Shown here in pieces: positions 47,001 to 62,000 of a stretch of 64,000 bases of DNA. Source of the stretch: Pararge aegeria (lineage: Eukaryota; Arthropoda; Insecta; Lepidoptera; Nymphalidae). Positions within the stretch are counted from its first letter, which is position 1. Every line of letters starts with the position of its first letter. The position numbers were made by a program, and so were the translations under genes. Under the pieces are notes generated by a model, which saw only the letters and a list, made by a program, of their open reading frames with translations, had not been told where the DNA came from and made no database searches. The stretch spans positions 9,424,001-9,488,000 of the forward strand of contig NC_053184.1 of NCBI RefSeq assembly GCF_905163445.1, written 5' to 3'.

Positions 47001-50000
47001 TGCATTTAATAGCCCAATTCTTGAGGAAGTTTTTAGGTAATTCATCACGCAACTTTTAGAATTCAAGCAACCGTGCGAGCCGCGTTGTGTCGCATTGGGT
47101 CGTAGAATGATAGTTTTTAAAGGGCAAAGAAATTATATCTATTATTTTAACTTGAGACTTAGTTAAAATGTATAGCAACAGCGTTAAACATTAATGTACG
47201 ACATTGTATGAGATAATAGTCCCTTACCATAAACTATTCTCTAATTTGTCTATAAAATAAATACAGTGAGATCAATTAAAGCAACGGGGTCCTAATCATC
47301 TAATTGTTTCTTTTTCTACGAATTGATAGACTTGATAACATCAATTGTTATCAGCGATTGATGGAACGGTATATTTCATCTAACTAAAGAGTGGCAGGAT
47401 TAATTTTCCGAATGTCGACCACGCCTTTGTCACACCCGAGTGCTAACTAATTAATACTGTTTTGTATAGTAACTTGGGAACAGTACCAAGTCTCATATTA
47501 CATTTACCATTAGCATGCTCGTCTGTTTCAAAACTCATCTTCTTAATTATATTTATTTACCTCATCGATTGACACGTTGAAACACTAAACTAACTGATGT
47601 CAAGGTTGATAATGTTTGCTCTCCCTACATGATTAACTACTCGGTATAGATGACGTTACGTTGACAAATTGGCTATGGGAAATTTTCCGTGAACGGTTCA
47701 TTTTCTTTTCATTTTAGAAGCGTAGGTGCGGTTGAAATATTGAGTGGATACAGGTCATTACTGGTTATATGTTTGTAAACGAATCAGTCATGAACTCGTT
47801 AAATGAAACATGTATTCGCTAAGTTTACATGCGGAACCGTAATTCATTTAGAGCATGTTTTAAAGAAGTATTGTCTTTATATTTTTAATATCCCAAAAGT
47901 TTTACAGTTTAGCTGATATGAAATAAGATGAAACCTTATTGGTTTCAGATAAAGAAATAAAAGGCCCAGTTATTTTACCGAATATGAAAGAGTATATTCT
48001 AAAGAGTGGGCAAAATTTTACAATATTTTGCAAATCAAGTATGCCGGTACAAATTAAACAGCAGCATATTCCAGAAAATGATTTAGGTCATTTCACTAAG
48101 AAACAAAGAAACATAACGAGTTCAGATGATAACATGTTAAATGAATTTGAAACAGCACTAGATTTATACAATGTGGATAGATATGCAATCGGATACTATG
48201 TTTGTTTTGATAATACTGTCAATGAGAAAACCGTTCTTTATAACATACTGAGAGAACCTAACAATACTGAACATGTTTCTTATATTTACATCTACGTTGA
48301 TGGTGAGATATAGTTACATATATGAATGATTTGATATTAGATATACAAGGGTACTTGGAAAGGGGGGTACTATACCTATGAGCTACACACAGCACTCATC
48401 ATAACTTTTGTGTTACAACTTTTTCCTAGGATCAATACTTTTACAAAAAAAGATAACTATACAGTTTTTTAAAAATACGCAGTTACAACCATAACCATCT
48501 GCTGTGTTTACATTTAAAGTTAAATGGGGTCATAACCCTAGTTTAGCTCCTAAAAAAAATTTAAAGTCTCAGGTAGCGTTTACGTCAAGTCAATAACCTA
48601 AAAACCTAACCTATCTAATAGTTAGTTAGGGTTGACGTTGTTCGAAATTATAATAATTTTCTTATTCTTTTGCAATTGTAATAATTTATCTAAATCAAGT
48701 AGTACTGATACTTTTTGTAGGTTGTGTACTTGTAACCCCTTTCCAAACGGCCTTTTAAAACGGCAGCATTACTGTATCAGATACATTATTATTGCCTCCA
48801 TTCATTCATATATTGTGTGTGTAACTTATAGATACGGGTAAATTATTTGCACCCATGAGAGAAATGGTCGGTTCAACAGTTGGGGCAATGGTCGTAATTG
48901 AATGTAGACCTACGACGCCAGATGTAAACGTTACACTGTTAGGGGTATGTATAAAAATATAAATGTTAGTTAAACAACCAAATAATTACATCCACCAAAA
49001 CGTTTTTGTTAAGTAATAAAATAAAATTAATAATTAATTAAACGCTTTCTTTACTTACGAGCAACAGACATCAACTTAAAAAATTAACTGCAAAATTGCT
49101 ATAAGTATGTACCTATGCATGATTCAACGTAATTTGTTTTTAATTAATCTAATATTCTTAACAACCAGTAGATCAAAAAGGACGAAATTACCTAATATAA
49201 ATGACAATGTTACATAATGAAGCATTACCAGTTCACTATTGTCAATAGTACCTTGCATGAAAAGATTGACATTGAATTTTTAAAAGCTTACAAAGCCATA
49301 CTAATGCTTGCATCTGCAAAAGACTCACTAAAGCATGGAGATCCCCTCAAGTTGTTAATTGCTTTAGATAATTTGATAACAGCATTCTCAATATTCAGGA
49401 CTTTGCAGACAGTGATTATCAGCAATATAGTTTTAGCCCTAAAATTGGGTTCGCCTTCAGTAGCGATGCTCTCTTGGATATACCCATAATGGCTTTCTTC
49501 TGTAACTTTGTGAGACAAAATCAATCTGATTCGATCGAAGTTTATGTACAAAAACGTAGGTGATTACATGATGTGTAATTTTTTCGTAAAGTACTTACTA
49601 CATACACCACATACTTTTAAATCCTTTATTGGTACTATTTTCTACAATAAATAGTGCACAATTATAAGTGACTAAAACTAAATTTTGTGGTGTATGTAGT
49701 ATTTGGTGTTTTTCAATTTTATGAAATGGGTTCATTCGATATTTTAATAATTTGGACAAAATATATTACTTCAAATCACGCGCTATATAAAATTGAAAAA
49801 CACGATATTAAGGTATTGATATTCATACTAACAAGACATTATTTATTTGGTAATACGAAAATGGCTGCAGAGTAACAACAAGAAAACAGAATTTAAAGAG
49901 TATTCTTCAAAGATTGGATTTTTAGTGACACTGCGTAAACTACGCATATATTATTGTGAAGGACATCGAGGAAATAAACATAATGATACAAAGGAAATAC

Positions 50001-53000
50001 GTAGTAAGTAGATAGTGCTGCAATCTTGATGTCACATAACGAGGTAGCGTGGTGTGATGGTTTCATTCAGTATTGGATTAATCTAATCTTTCACGTTTGT
50101 TGGCTTGCTGCTTGTACCCTCTATCTATATTCTCTTCTTACTTGGTGTGTTGCTCTGCGTGATCTATGTATGCACAATCACGTTATGTAGTATATAACTT
50201 ATTTACTAACCTTGTACTAAAACCTTTTCGTTAACAATTTACCTAGATGAAATTTATTATTATTTATATTAGATGGATTATATTTTATTTAATAACACAA
50301 TTTTTTATTTGACCCGTTTCGCACCGATCGTAAGTAGAAGAAGCTGAGCAAGAGCACTGAATTTCTAAACTAGCTAATGCCATTTGCAGCATTAGGTATT
50401 GTTTATCTTAACACGTGTCAAGCAAAAGGCGAGGCGTCTGGCTATTGGAATGCAAAAAACGTAGGTAACATAAAAATGCTATTAAAGTTATTCAATTAAC
50501 GCGAAATGTGAATGATTGTTGGTATTCTTTTGTTTTACGTTACAATATATACATAAAAAAAAACATTATGTATAGGTGCGAAATGGGTTATGATTATTTT
50601 AGAGCTTAGAGATCGGGTTCCGTACAGCATATAATAATTTCTTCTTTTGTATATTTCGAATTTTGTCTATACAAGTGATGACTACTGTAAAAAATAATTT
50701 ATGTAAAGATTAGTTTCAAGTAGATTTAGATAACTTTACAAAAATGATTGATATGTCGTAAAACTTTGAACAATATATTTTACTCAGATAAATCTTTGTT
50801 GAAGGTACCTGCTATTTACTTAATAACAACTGTCAAATTGACTGTTCAGTCAAATGAATTATATAATTGATTCTGTTTCTATTGTACACAAATGTCTAAA
50901 CTAAACCTAATTGCCAGGTTAAAAACAGTGCTATTCATTTTTATGGGAAACATTGTGATAAAGATGTCAGTATAGACTTGTTAGTTTAGTTTAATTCAGA
51001 TATCCCTGTACAACTGATAAATTGGCACCATTGGTTTTACTATTTTAGCTATCATGATTGTGTAAAATGATATAAAGATAAGTAAATATATTTGCTAAAC
51101 TTTGGTACGGAACCTTATATTATATACTATTTTATTTAAAGTTTTATTATGTTGTCGTTTTTTTTGAATTTTTTACTTTTTCGTTGATGAAGTACCGCAC
51201 GAAATTGACAAAAAATAATAATAATATATTTAAGTACGATAAAATCCAAAATATACTCCATATTAACTACTGGATTTGCCTTTAGTCCTCCTCCTTAAGA
51301 CACAATCCATGCCTTTAGTAGGTGTTTACCAAACGTACACTAAATATGTATAATAAAACTTAATGTGTTAGTTTACGATTACTTGGAATGTTAATCAGTT
51401 GGAACATTACTTCCGCTATACATCCGTTTTCCTTCAGATATTGACATTATGTAATTTTTTGTTTTTTCTGTTTCACTGGTTATTACTATAACAGTAACAA
51501 GTTCCTATCTAGATTTTATGCAATTGTTTATGTCGTGTGTTTAGTTAATAATGTAGTTAATACGTTACCAGTTTTTAACTTTCGTGCAGTATTTCATTAT
51601 TGGTTTTTTTTTAATTAGAAACAAATGGTTTGCAAGTATATTATGGAATTGTCTAAAACATTTATAAAATTGCTAAAAGTATTTAATGTTTTAATTATTT
51701 TCAGTATTCCTCTCCGATTCTCCAAAACCAAAAATCACAATGGACTCGCAATATTTTCTGGAAGATGAGTCATTTTGGCTTAACTGCTCCGTTGACTACG
51801 AGCTTAACAATCCAATTCTTTTGAATTGGACTTTTCCGCGAGATTTCAAACAGGTTTAACTTTAAATATTTACATTCAATAAATCATAATCTGTTTCGAT
51901 CGTCGGGCCTATTGGGATAATTTTGCCGATTTCTTTTGACCGTTTTTATGTAGGACGTGCGTTTTAGCATCGCAATCAGTACCGATGTCTCATTTTTTCA
52001 GATGCCCTACCTGCCGCAGTGTTGAGCGCTGTCTTATGAATGGAAGTCTCGGGTTCGATCCCAGCGGGACAATTTCGTAATTGATCATTTTTGATTTCTT
52101 CTAGTCTGGTGGACTACTTGAGACGTGGCTAGTTACGATAATAAAACGCCGTAAAACGATTTAGCGTTCCGGTACACTATCGCGTATAAATCAAAAAGGG
52201 GTATCAGGTTAATATAACCGCTACACCCCAGGTTAGCCCGCTACCACCTTATTTCACTAAAATAAATTGTCGACATAACATCGATTACCGATTATCCGAT
52301 GTGGGTGGAATCACCTTGTCTAGGTTTTTGTACTGTCTTACCACTATATAAAGGATTCTTCTTATTTTTTAGTACATCGAGTGCAACACATTTGACTTTT
52401 GTTCTAGAATTAGTGATATTTTTATTGGTGTCCTATTAGACTCTTTTCATCTAGACTTTTATAACTTTTTCTTTTTTTATGATTTAAAGTAGGTATGAAC
52501 ACTGATGTCTTAACTAATTATTTGCAGAGTAATGTTGATATTGATACAAATGAAGAAACAATGAAAGCATCAGGGATTTTGTACAAAAACATCAAGATAA
52601 ATAATGCTAACGCTGAAAATGATGGAAACTATACGTGCATTAGCTTTAGTTCGGTGACCAACCAGGATACCGTAAGGAAAATATACAAAGGTAAGAATTA
52701 TTGATGTAAGCTGAAGAAAATATTTAAAAATCTATGTTATTTACCTTAAGATTCAACATCTAAATATGTTAAGATCGTACGCAAGTTTAAACTCTCTTTT
52801 TCTTTATTTTGAATTCTCCTACATGATAACTCTTGAGCGCAATCTCTCGTGGAAAGATGATGACGTGAACGTGCAGTCTTTGATGTTACTGGCAGTTATA
52901 TTTAACCCACACCACTAATCGGTTTCTCTATACAACTTTACTTCTAGATGGCACTTTTGATGCCTACATTATTAGAGAAATTGTACTTGGTAGTGATAGT

Positions 53001-56000
53001 GATAGTGATAATTGTAGAAAAGAAATTGATAATTGTATTCGTAAACTTAAGTCACCAAAGTTCCAAATATTAAGCAAGAGAGCGCATCCAAGCTAGGAAC
53101 TTGCAAATGTGGCTCTATGGGACAATAATTACATCAAATTAAACCTATGCCCAATAATCTAGGCTACCAAATGATCTCATGGTTTTCCTTTTAGGAAATA
53201 AAGGGTTTATAAACGTAACTATCGGTAATATTAAGCTGCCTATTGAAACAAGACAATCCAGAGCTACATTAATAACCAATGTGATTGATGCCTATCCCGC
53301 AGCAAATTATACCTTGTAAGTGTTATAATATGTTAAGTGAAATAGTTATAATTACATTTAAAGAGTACGTTATTTGTGGCTTGACTTCGTAGTAAAGTAA
53401 TGACGGGGGACGGCAGAGCAAATAACTATGAATTAACCCAATGTAACTTCAATGCAACTGATCGTAAAGCGATGTTTCATTGAAACAAACTTATGTTTAT
53501 AAACATTGTTAGTAACAAAATAACTAATATTATTTATTTGCCTGCCCAGGAGCAGCGTGGTGGTTCTATGCTCAAAAACTATCTCTCATATGAGAGAGGA
53601 GCTCTGTGCCCAGTATTGGGACGTTAATAGACAAAGACGTTAACAGATAATTAATATTTCTGCCTTTTCGTTATAAGCAACTTTTTAACTTCAACGTTTT
53701 TTTCAGTTATAAAAATGGCACAGAGATAATAGTAAAGTTACCGAAATACCAACTAGACACAACCAAGCCTGGTAAAGTAATTCTGACCATTTATAGTTTA
53801 ACAATTGATGACATAGCAAATTACACAGTAGTAGCTGCCAATAAGGATGACAAAAAGGAATTAACATTTGATGTTAGAAAAAAAGGTAATAATCTTAAGT
53901 TTTTAAAATTAATTATAGTAATACTCGTACATCGTGGGACCCAGACCTCGTTAAATATTCAAATAAACATCTGTTTTGAAAAAACAGAATGACAGTGTTA
54001 ATACGTAGCAAAAATGAATTAAACAAAACGAGCATGAGTCACGACTAACGTTCAATTCAATGATCTACGAGTATATATATATAGTTGCACCGGTGCCCAC
54101 ATTGAACGAACTCTGTAAATAGAGGAAGAGAAAGTAACCGGTAACACAGCTTTATTTGTAGTTATTCGTTATTATAAATAATGGCAAGGAGTTCTTTATT
54201 TAAGGACCTCCTTTGGTAATGTAAATATTCCTTATATTGCGTCCTGCTAAGCTTATCAGTGACTTACTACCAACGTAACCAGTTATTTTATTCGATGACA
54301 AATAAGCGCTCGTCTGAGATATGTCTTATTTGCCATGATGCAGGCCGAAGACGAGGAACTGCATATGTGTTAATATAAGATAGAGTTAAGATATAACATG
54401 ATGCACATTGATCATATTAGCCATATCCGTAAATATATGATACTCAGATTCTGCAACACAGCAGTTCGTGGGCCGCTGATTAATCGTAATTAATAGACAT
54501 TAAGTGACCCGTCTGTTTGATTGACTGCTAAATTGTTGTGCTTTAATTTATACAAGGACATTATAAAGTTCAATAAATTATATCAATTGAACAGCATAAG
54601 GTAAGTATGGATAATGCAACGAATTAACTTAAAATTACGCAATTAAAGGCCATTCAATAAAATCCTGTTTAATTTACAGTTCCTGCAGTAATCAACTTTG
54701 AGTCTGGTGATAAAAGATTTTTAGTTAACACGGCTGCAACTTTACAATGCGAAGCTATTGGGTATCCTCTTCCAAATATTAGATGGTTCTTCACAACCGA
54801 AAAGGGAGAGAATGCAGAAATAAGCAGCAAGGTATAATGTTGAATTATGCCATCGTAACTAGCACTATACATACACCACACATAATTAAATACATACAGA
54901 ATCCTCGTCCAGCCATTATCGAACAGAATTGCATTGTGTCCAAAAACAGAAAAGTCGCGGAATGTTGCTAAATCACAAATTCCTATTTTCCTCATTTTAT
55001 GGTAAACGTTTAGAACATTAGAGGTAAAATAATTGCTGTCAACTGCTATGTGAATGAAGTTATTAACCAGGCGGTTAATAACTTCATCGAGAAACACTTA
55101 AAGTGGAGTTGTTTTTGATGCTTCAATATAGGTCGTTACAAGTCAATCTGTATGATCTTAATTTAGTGACATACCTACCACAAAATTAACATCAGTCGGT
55201 GTTGTCATTTTGCCTCATGTCCATTTGAAATTGTTGATTTCGAAAATTATAAATCGAATCTTCTATTGATACTTATTTATCATTATCATTACTTTGATGA
55301 CACATTATGATGACTTATTTAGCATTATCATTACTTTAGTTTACACCAAGCGTTTTTTTATAGAAGGATAACATATATTTCAAATATAGATTAACAGAGA
55401 TAATTTACTTTATTAATTTGTTAAAAAGCATTTGTGTAAAAAAAAGATATTAGAGTTATATGTAAACACAGCAATCTTATCAGAACTCTGCGGTTCAGCA
55501 AGTATTTCTAATTTTCATGATAATTTCGTAGACACAGAGATTTTTTTGAAGCTTTCAAACATTGTTCATGGTATATTAGCAGCAAAAAGATCAGTAAAAG
55601 CGTCAGAAGACCTGAACAATATGAAATTATTTTTTTCAGGCTGAAAATAATGTTGAGTCTTTAACAAAAATAACGTCATACCTCAAAATACCAGTCCACG
55701 CTTCAGGAAACATTACGTGCAGTCCAGGACAAGCATCAGACAAAGCATCTGTTACTAGCAGGTTTCTTGTACAAGAAATACACAACGGTTTTGGCGTGGT
55801 AAATAGTAACAAGCTGTGGTTTTCCGAGGGTCAAGAAGCAATTGTTGAATGCTATGCATCAAAATATGACTTTGATAATGTGACATGGATTAGAAACAAT
55901 AAAGTATTGTCAGACTTTGGTACGTTAGTCATTATTTAAACACGTGTATAATAACTATGACTTTCATACTTACCAGAGTATGAGAGATCCCTTGTACTAC

Positions 56001-59000
56001 TGCAATTGATCGTAAAGTGAAAAGTCAAGGCAAAAATGATAATTCTTTTTATTTTTTAATTAAGATTTCCCTAATACTGTGGTGTACTTTTATTTATCTC
56101 ACTTGTGTTAATTTCACTTGTATATTTTATTACAGAGACAATATTACGTACTCAGTGGTCTTATATTGCACAACTAAAGTTAAATAATATTGATGTGGAA
56201 GACGCTGGTAATTACACATGCTATGGGTATAAAATGGGTAATTCGGAAGAGAATCAAACAGTTTTCGTCACCGTTGCAGGTAAACTTACCTAGTATAAAT
56301 TTGTTGTTTTTTAATTGTTATTATTTGAAACTTACGTCAGATAAGCTTTATCTTAATCACTGTTTTTATCTAATTTTATAAATTTAAAATGCATATAAAA
56401 TTTTTCGGAACCGACAGGATTTGAACCTGCAACTCTCTGGCAATCGCGGTCTGCGCGGAATAAAAATTATAAAAAGTTTTTATCTACGTTAGTAGACAAA
56501 TGTAACAATGAATTATCTACTCTAATTTCTATACGCATAATGCTTTGATTACTACTTTCATCTACGAACTGGCCTAATTTTTTGCTAAATAAGTAGGATA
56601 GTCAGTTGGTTAGGTAATTTAAAGATCCATTTCTTAAAATTTATAGTTTTTATTTGCAGAAAAAAAAGCACCAAATGTAACAATTCTTGCCAGTGAATCA
56701 AATGAGGAAGTCAATCCATATCAACCGCTACGTCTTACTTGTCAAGCTAGTGGTGTTCCTCCTCCGGTTATAAGCTGGTATAAGGTAAACTGATTTCATT
56801 TACTTACTTTTTTGTACGATTTACTAAACTTCATACCATTTTTATGTATTAGGCCTTGCTCATTTAGATTTAAAACTATATAATATATTATTTACGCTGG
56901 TTCTATCTACAGTTTTTCTTAAACAACTTTAAAATATAATATGGATTTTGAAACTTATCGGAATAGAATTTCCAACATTATCGGTGTACAACTGGAATTT
57001 CCAAGACTCAAGCTTATTAATAACTAAATTTACTTCATTTTCTATAGGACGGTGATAAATTGGAGAATAATACTTTTTTGGACATATTCACGGATTATTT
57101 GGATTACACAACAGTTAACTCTACGATTGATATCAAACAGGTCCATGAAGAACACGCAGGGAAATATAAATGTTTGGCTGCAAGTGGAGATATCTCTGTC
57201 AGTGAATTTTACAATCTGATTATAAAAGGTATTCATCATTTCAATAAATTTATGGTTGTAAACCAAAATAAATGTATGAGGTTTCGTTACAGATTGTTGA
57301 GGTTACAGTGCATTTACAGAATATAATGTACTTATATTAAGTTGTAGGTTTAAATGTTGTATATCTACGCACTGTAAAGAATACTCTTAATTGTAAATAA
57401 CTTATTCATGGGTAAAAGTAGCGTTTTTAATACAAATATCAAATATTATGCTTGTGATTTTCAGAAAGTTCCCCCTTTAAGTCGGCAATATACCTGAGCA
57501 TTGTCGGTGTCGTCGTATTTTTCCTTGTTTTATTGATAGTATATTTAATATGGAAGATACGAAAAGAAAAACAGTTCAGGAAGGAATTGGCAGCTGCCGG
57601 ACTTTTATATTTCAAGGAAGGAGTAACGAGATCTCTGAATCCGGAGCTGGGTATAGATGAACAGGCTGAGCTTTTACCGTACGATGAAAGATTTGAGTTT
57701 CCACCCGAGAAACTGCAATTTGGTAATTTTTTAAACTTTTGTCATTAAGAATGATCATTAAATAAACTTATTTTTTCCAGCATTACCTTGTCTCTGCTAT
57801 AAGAAAAAATAAATACAGGAATATTTGAAGATAAGATATTTATTAATGAATGCCACTACACCAATATTTTTTCAACATAATGTATACAAAAATTATGCAG
57901 TTACGCTTATTTATAAACTACATATAAACTAGAGTAATGAAATGTTTTGACCAATTATCAGACCAGTACTTTATTTAGTATGACTAATAATTCTTCATAA
58001 CATGTGGTCTTTATATTCATATTTTTAAAGATAACACTTAAAAATTAAATGTTCCTTATTTTAATATTACAAAGAAAAAAATGAGCTAAAAATATTGAAA
58101 AATTTGCACAATTAGTTATTCTAAGACGAATGCAGGTAGAAACAAAATAAAATTTATTTATTATCATTCGACCCAAAACGATCTCGAGAATCAAGAATCG
58201 ATTGCGAGAAGAGTTCTTTATAACAATAATGGGTAGGAAAGTTCAAACCTTATTTACAATACATACCAAATAAATTACCACTGTTTTCAGCAACGGGTTT
58301 TCTCACCATCCATCTCGAACTCACTTGGGTACGGTAGGTACAGCTATATTGATTAACCGCGCTAGTAAAAAGCAATTGGTAATGAAGAACAAGTCCATTC
58401 TAGCTCTTATTGAAACACTTCGAAATCGCAAGAAACACAGAAATGTGCGATTAGGAATAGAACGCTTTATCCGAAGTCTTTATGTATGCGTATGTTTGTT
58501 TGTTTATCTTTGAGCGTGTGCAAAAATATCCCGCAAGCTGCAACGTGTTATTGCTAACAACATTTGTTGGTTTTAGGTAAACAACTAGGCGCAGGTGCTT
58601 TTGGCGTCGTGTATAAAGCAGATGCTCGTGGAATCATCAACGCAGAGGAGACCACACCGGTGGCCGTTAAAATGGTGAAGAAGACTGCTGATAATATGTT
58701 CATTAAAGCACTAGCATCGGAGCTTAAGATAATGGTGCACCTTGGGAAACACGTTAATATCGTTAACTTACTTGGGGCTTGCACTAAAAATGTTGGCAAA
58801 CGTGAGTGAGATTTTCTGTTTACTTACAATTTTTGTTTTTATTCTGGACTTATTATTTCCATCGTCATAATAATATTCTTTTGGAAGTGAAGTGATTTGA
58901 ATAATATGTATTCTTTTAGCAGATCTGGTATTGATTGCATAAAACACATTGATTTGATTGAAAAGGTGGATTAAATTACATACAAATAATTATTGATAAG

Positions 59001-62000
59001 TCGTATTATAGATAAGTATCTGTATTAAATGAAGATTAAAAATACTGTCAGTTCAACTGAATATTCAATCTTCGTTTTCCACTGCGAAGCGTAGATTATA
59101 TCGATAATATCACGGTTATAGATTAGGAGATTATATGAAACCAATATCTGATTACGATGGACTAAAAGCTTTCAAAATGGAGGATTTTATTGTTCATATT
59201 TTGCATAATTCTAAATACGTCTGTGGTATTACAAAAAATATTATAGTTATGTTATTGTTTATCTATCATTTATTATTTTTCTTTTTTTTTTAAATTATTA
59301 ACAATGCTTAAAAATAAATTTAAAAATACTATTAAAAATTTATAAAAAAAAAAAAAGTTATTGTTATTATTAATCTTTACATCCTCTGATATTTATTCAC
59401 TATCACGCAAACGAAGCTGTGGTTATAAATTTTGCCAGACAGGATGTTAAGCTAATTTAAATTTTTGTCCATAATCCAGGCGAATTGGTCGTTATCGTGG
59501 AATACTGCAAATTTGGTAACATACACAACTACATGCAGAGGCATCGTGAGGTTTTCATAGACCAGCTCACAGATGACAAGGAGAAAAATCTTGGGAAGGT
59601 CAACAGAGGGTTTATTTGTACCACTGGAAGCACCGGGTAAACAACTTAAAATACTTAAAACATTTAAATTATCATGATATTTTAATATATCAATTAATTG
59701 GAGTATGTGAGGTCAAGATACTAAAAACAATTAAAAACAAATCGTTCATTTCCGAAATAGGTTTTAAAGTGTGCAATATACTTTTCAAACCTATTTCGGG
59801 CTTTTTAAAACGCATAAAACAAAGATTAGAAATCAATACGAAATCTTTTTTATTATTTTTTTCGCACAGTCTAATTTTATATTGTTTCTTTATGTTTCAG
59901 TGTGCAATCAGACTACTTCGGATCGAACCACTCCCAAGAGACAGACCACACGTTTGTGAATACTGCTAACACTAATAGATCTGGAAGGAAAGGTCAGCAG
60001 CTATTTAATTTGCATAACTTATTGAAACCGGATAATTATCGGTTTCTTCGGTCTTAAGTATTAGTAGGAAAGTCCTAGAACTATGGTAGGAACTAAATTT
60101 GCTAAAAAATTAAGCACAGTAATGAATGTTTAATCCAAATCAATATAGATAAATAACGATAAAAGATTTGGGTTAATAAACGAATTATTTTATTATTTAT
60201 TAGTATGTAATTATTAGTATGTATTTATTAGTATGTAATGTTTATAATTAGCACAATTTAATTATTGCACTATCCCGTTTTCTCTCATATGTTTCTTCAA
60301 CCAAAGGTTGTCTGGAGGAGATCGCTCCAAGCGATAAGACCGCCTTTGTGCATATGTATAGTTTTTATTTTTTATTTTTTTGTTAACCTGATTTTATATT
60401 TGTATGTGCAATAAAGACTTTTTCTTCTTCTTCTTCTTCTTCTATTTTAATAAGGAAAAACTGAACAAGTGTGAGACTTCTATCGTTGCTGCGAAAATAA
60501 TAACTGTCGGGTTAATTCATGGAATGAAAAATAAAATAGGGGAAACATTTAAAGAGAAGGAAAAAATAGGAAAATTAAATAAAAATAATGATGAATCTAA
60601 TAATAACCGATATCTTCTAGATAAACATATGTAGGTTAATTAAGTTACAGTCAGGATTCTACATAATAAGTAGTAGTAATATTATCTGGAATAAATAATC
60701 TGGCTTTTTTAATATTATTTAACTGGGATTTCATCCACGCAATATGACGAAACAAGTACAAAAACAACCTGCAAAAGGTGTATATAAAAGACTAATCAAA
60801 ATCGGTTAAGCTGTTCCATATATTTCCTAAATGTATATTTTTAGAAAATAAGTTAAATATTAGGTACATTATTTAAATGCATTTTGGAGAAAACCATAAA
60901 TTAACGGATTTATTACTAACTACGTTATTAGATTACTAAATAATAATGATAATTCAGATTACTAAATAATAAATCCTTAAACTAAACTAAATTTATAGGT
61001 TGTGAAGTTAACAATAGTGCTGTCACTTTAGAAAAGGATACTATTTTTGTATCGGTAATTAAGTTAACGCATTTTCAAAATATCTAACTAGCCTATATCT
61101 AAACTTTCGATTATATATGAGACAAGAAAATTATGATAAAACATTGTAAATGTTTTTGCAACACTTTTTTCAATTGTTATTCTGAACAATTGTATGTATA
61201 TATGTGACATGTGTGTCATACACATGTCACATATATACACATACATACCTTTGATGAAAACACACACTTAGAATAGATTTATTTATTTTAAATGTTTTCT
61301 GGTTTCAGTTTCTGAGACTGGTTACGTCCAACCCGAATGGCGTTCAAATTACGAAACCGATTACGTTTTCGATGGACGCAACCCCAGGCCTTTGACTTCG
61401 CGGGACCTATTGGCTTGGGCCTTCCAGATCGCAAGGGGTATGGAATACCTCGCGAGCAGAAAGGTGAAGTACCATATTTTCAGTATCAGATTATAACTCC
61501 AGAAAAACCAATTTGCAAATCAACAATCCATGCAGACACATAATTATATTTCTTGTCGTACATTTCATATGCAAATCGTTTAACTAAATTAACAAACATA
61601 AAAGTTGAGACCTTATGTTATTGGAAAAGGATGGATTAATAATTATACCCACCATTGTTCTATTGCCACTTGGGTTTAGCTACACGTAAATATATATTGT
61701 CTATTACCAATTGGGTCTATTGACTGTTTACAAAGTGGGGGTTTGCCAACCAAAGCTGCGTTTAACTATGATAGGTTACGATTGCAAGGCCTTTGTTCCA
61801 AAAATTCTATCGATGCTCCTTGCTATGAGCCGCACCCATTGCGACTTGAGCTTCACAACTATTTGAGCTACGCGAAAACCAAAGTTACTACGGATTTTTT
61901 TACTTTTGAACTAATTACGTAAGGATCGGAGCATAGATCTTTCCATTAATTACTGTAGAGATTTGTTATCAGGCCCATGGCTACCAAGAGTAACGAGTAT

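Larger units (their letters stand above)
38047..47948 (+). other. Pvr: Pvr intron 1 (9.9 kb)
   Basis: Long first intron with repeat insertions (39512-39748, 40838-40978, 42545-42690, 46494-46882), a hairpin at 42465-42502 and an unusual block at 41100-41640. No exon was recognised. Regulatory elements may lie here but none can be named from the sequence. Confidence 0.65.
59993..61308 (+). other. Pvr: Pvr intron 17 (1.3 kb)
   Basis: Contains LINE family B (60263-60420), a TTC microsatellite (60421-60443), three near-copies of TTATTAGTATGTAA at about 60197-60239, and the hairpin at 61195-61239. Confidence 0.7.

Noticed and set aside
49217..49398. Extension of Pvr exon 4 upstream into a longer open frame
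   Set aside because: The long frame there is out of register with the Ig domain 2 frame, and a proper acceptor lies at 49397-49398.
49556..49565. Donor AG|GTGATT at 49560 for Pvr exon 4
   Set aside because: It would leave phase 2 and shift exon 5 out of the Ig domain 3 frame; GTAGGT at 49556 restores the frame.
56403..56461. Possible tRNA gene in Pvr intron 11
   Set aside because: Only the T-arm half is present; no 5' half or acceptor pairing.
58325..58513. 62-codon frame in Pvr intron 14 rich in basic residues
   Set aside because: It would disrupt the well-supported juxtamembrane-to-kinase junction and has no recognisable motif.
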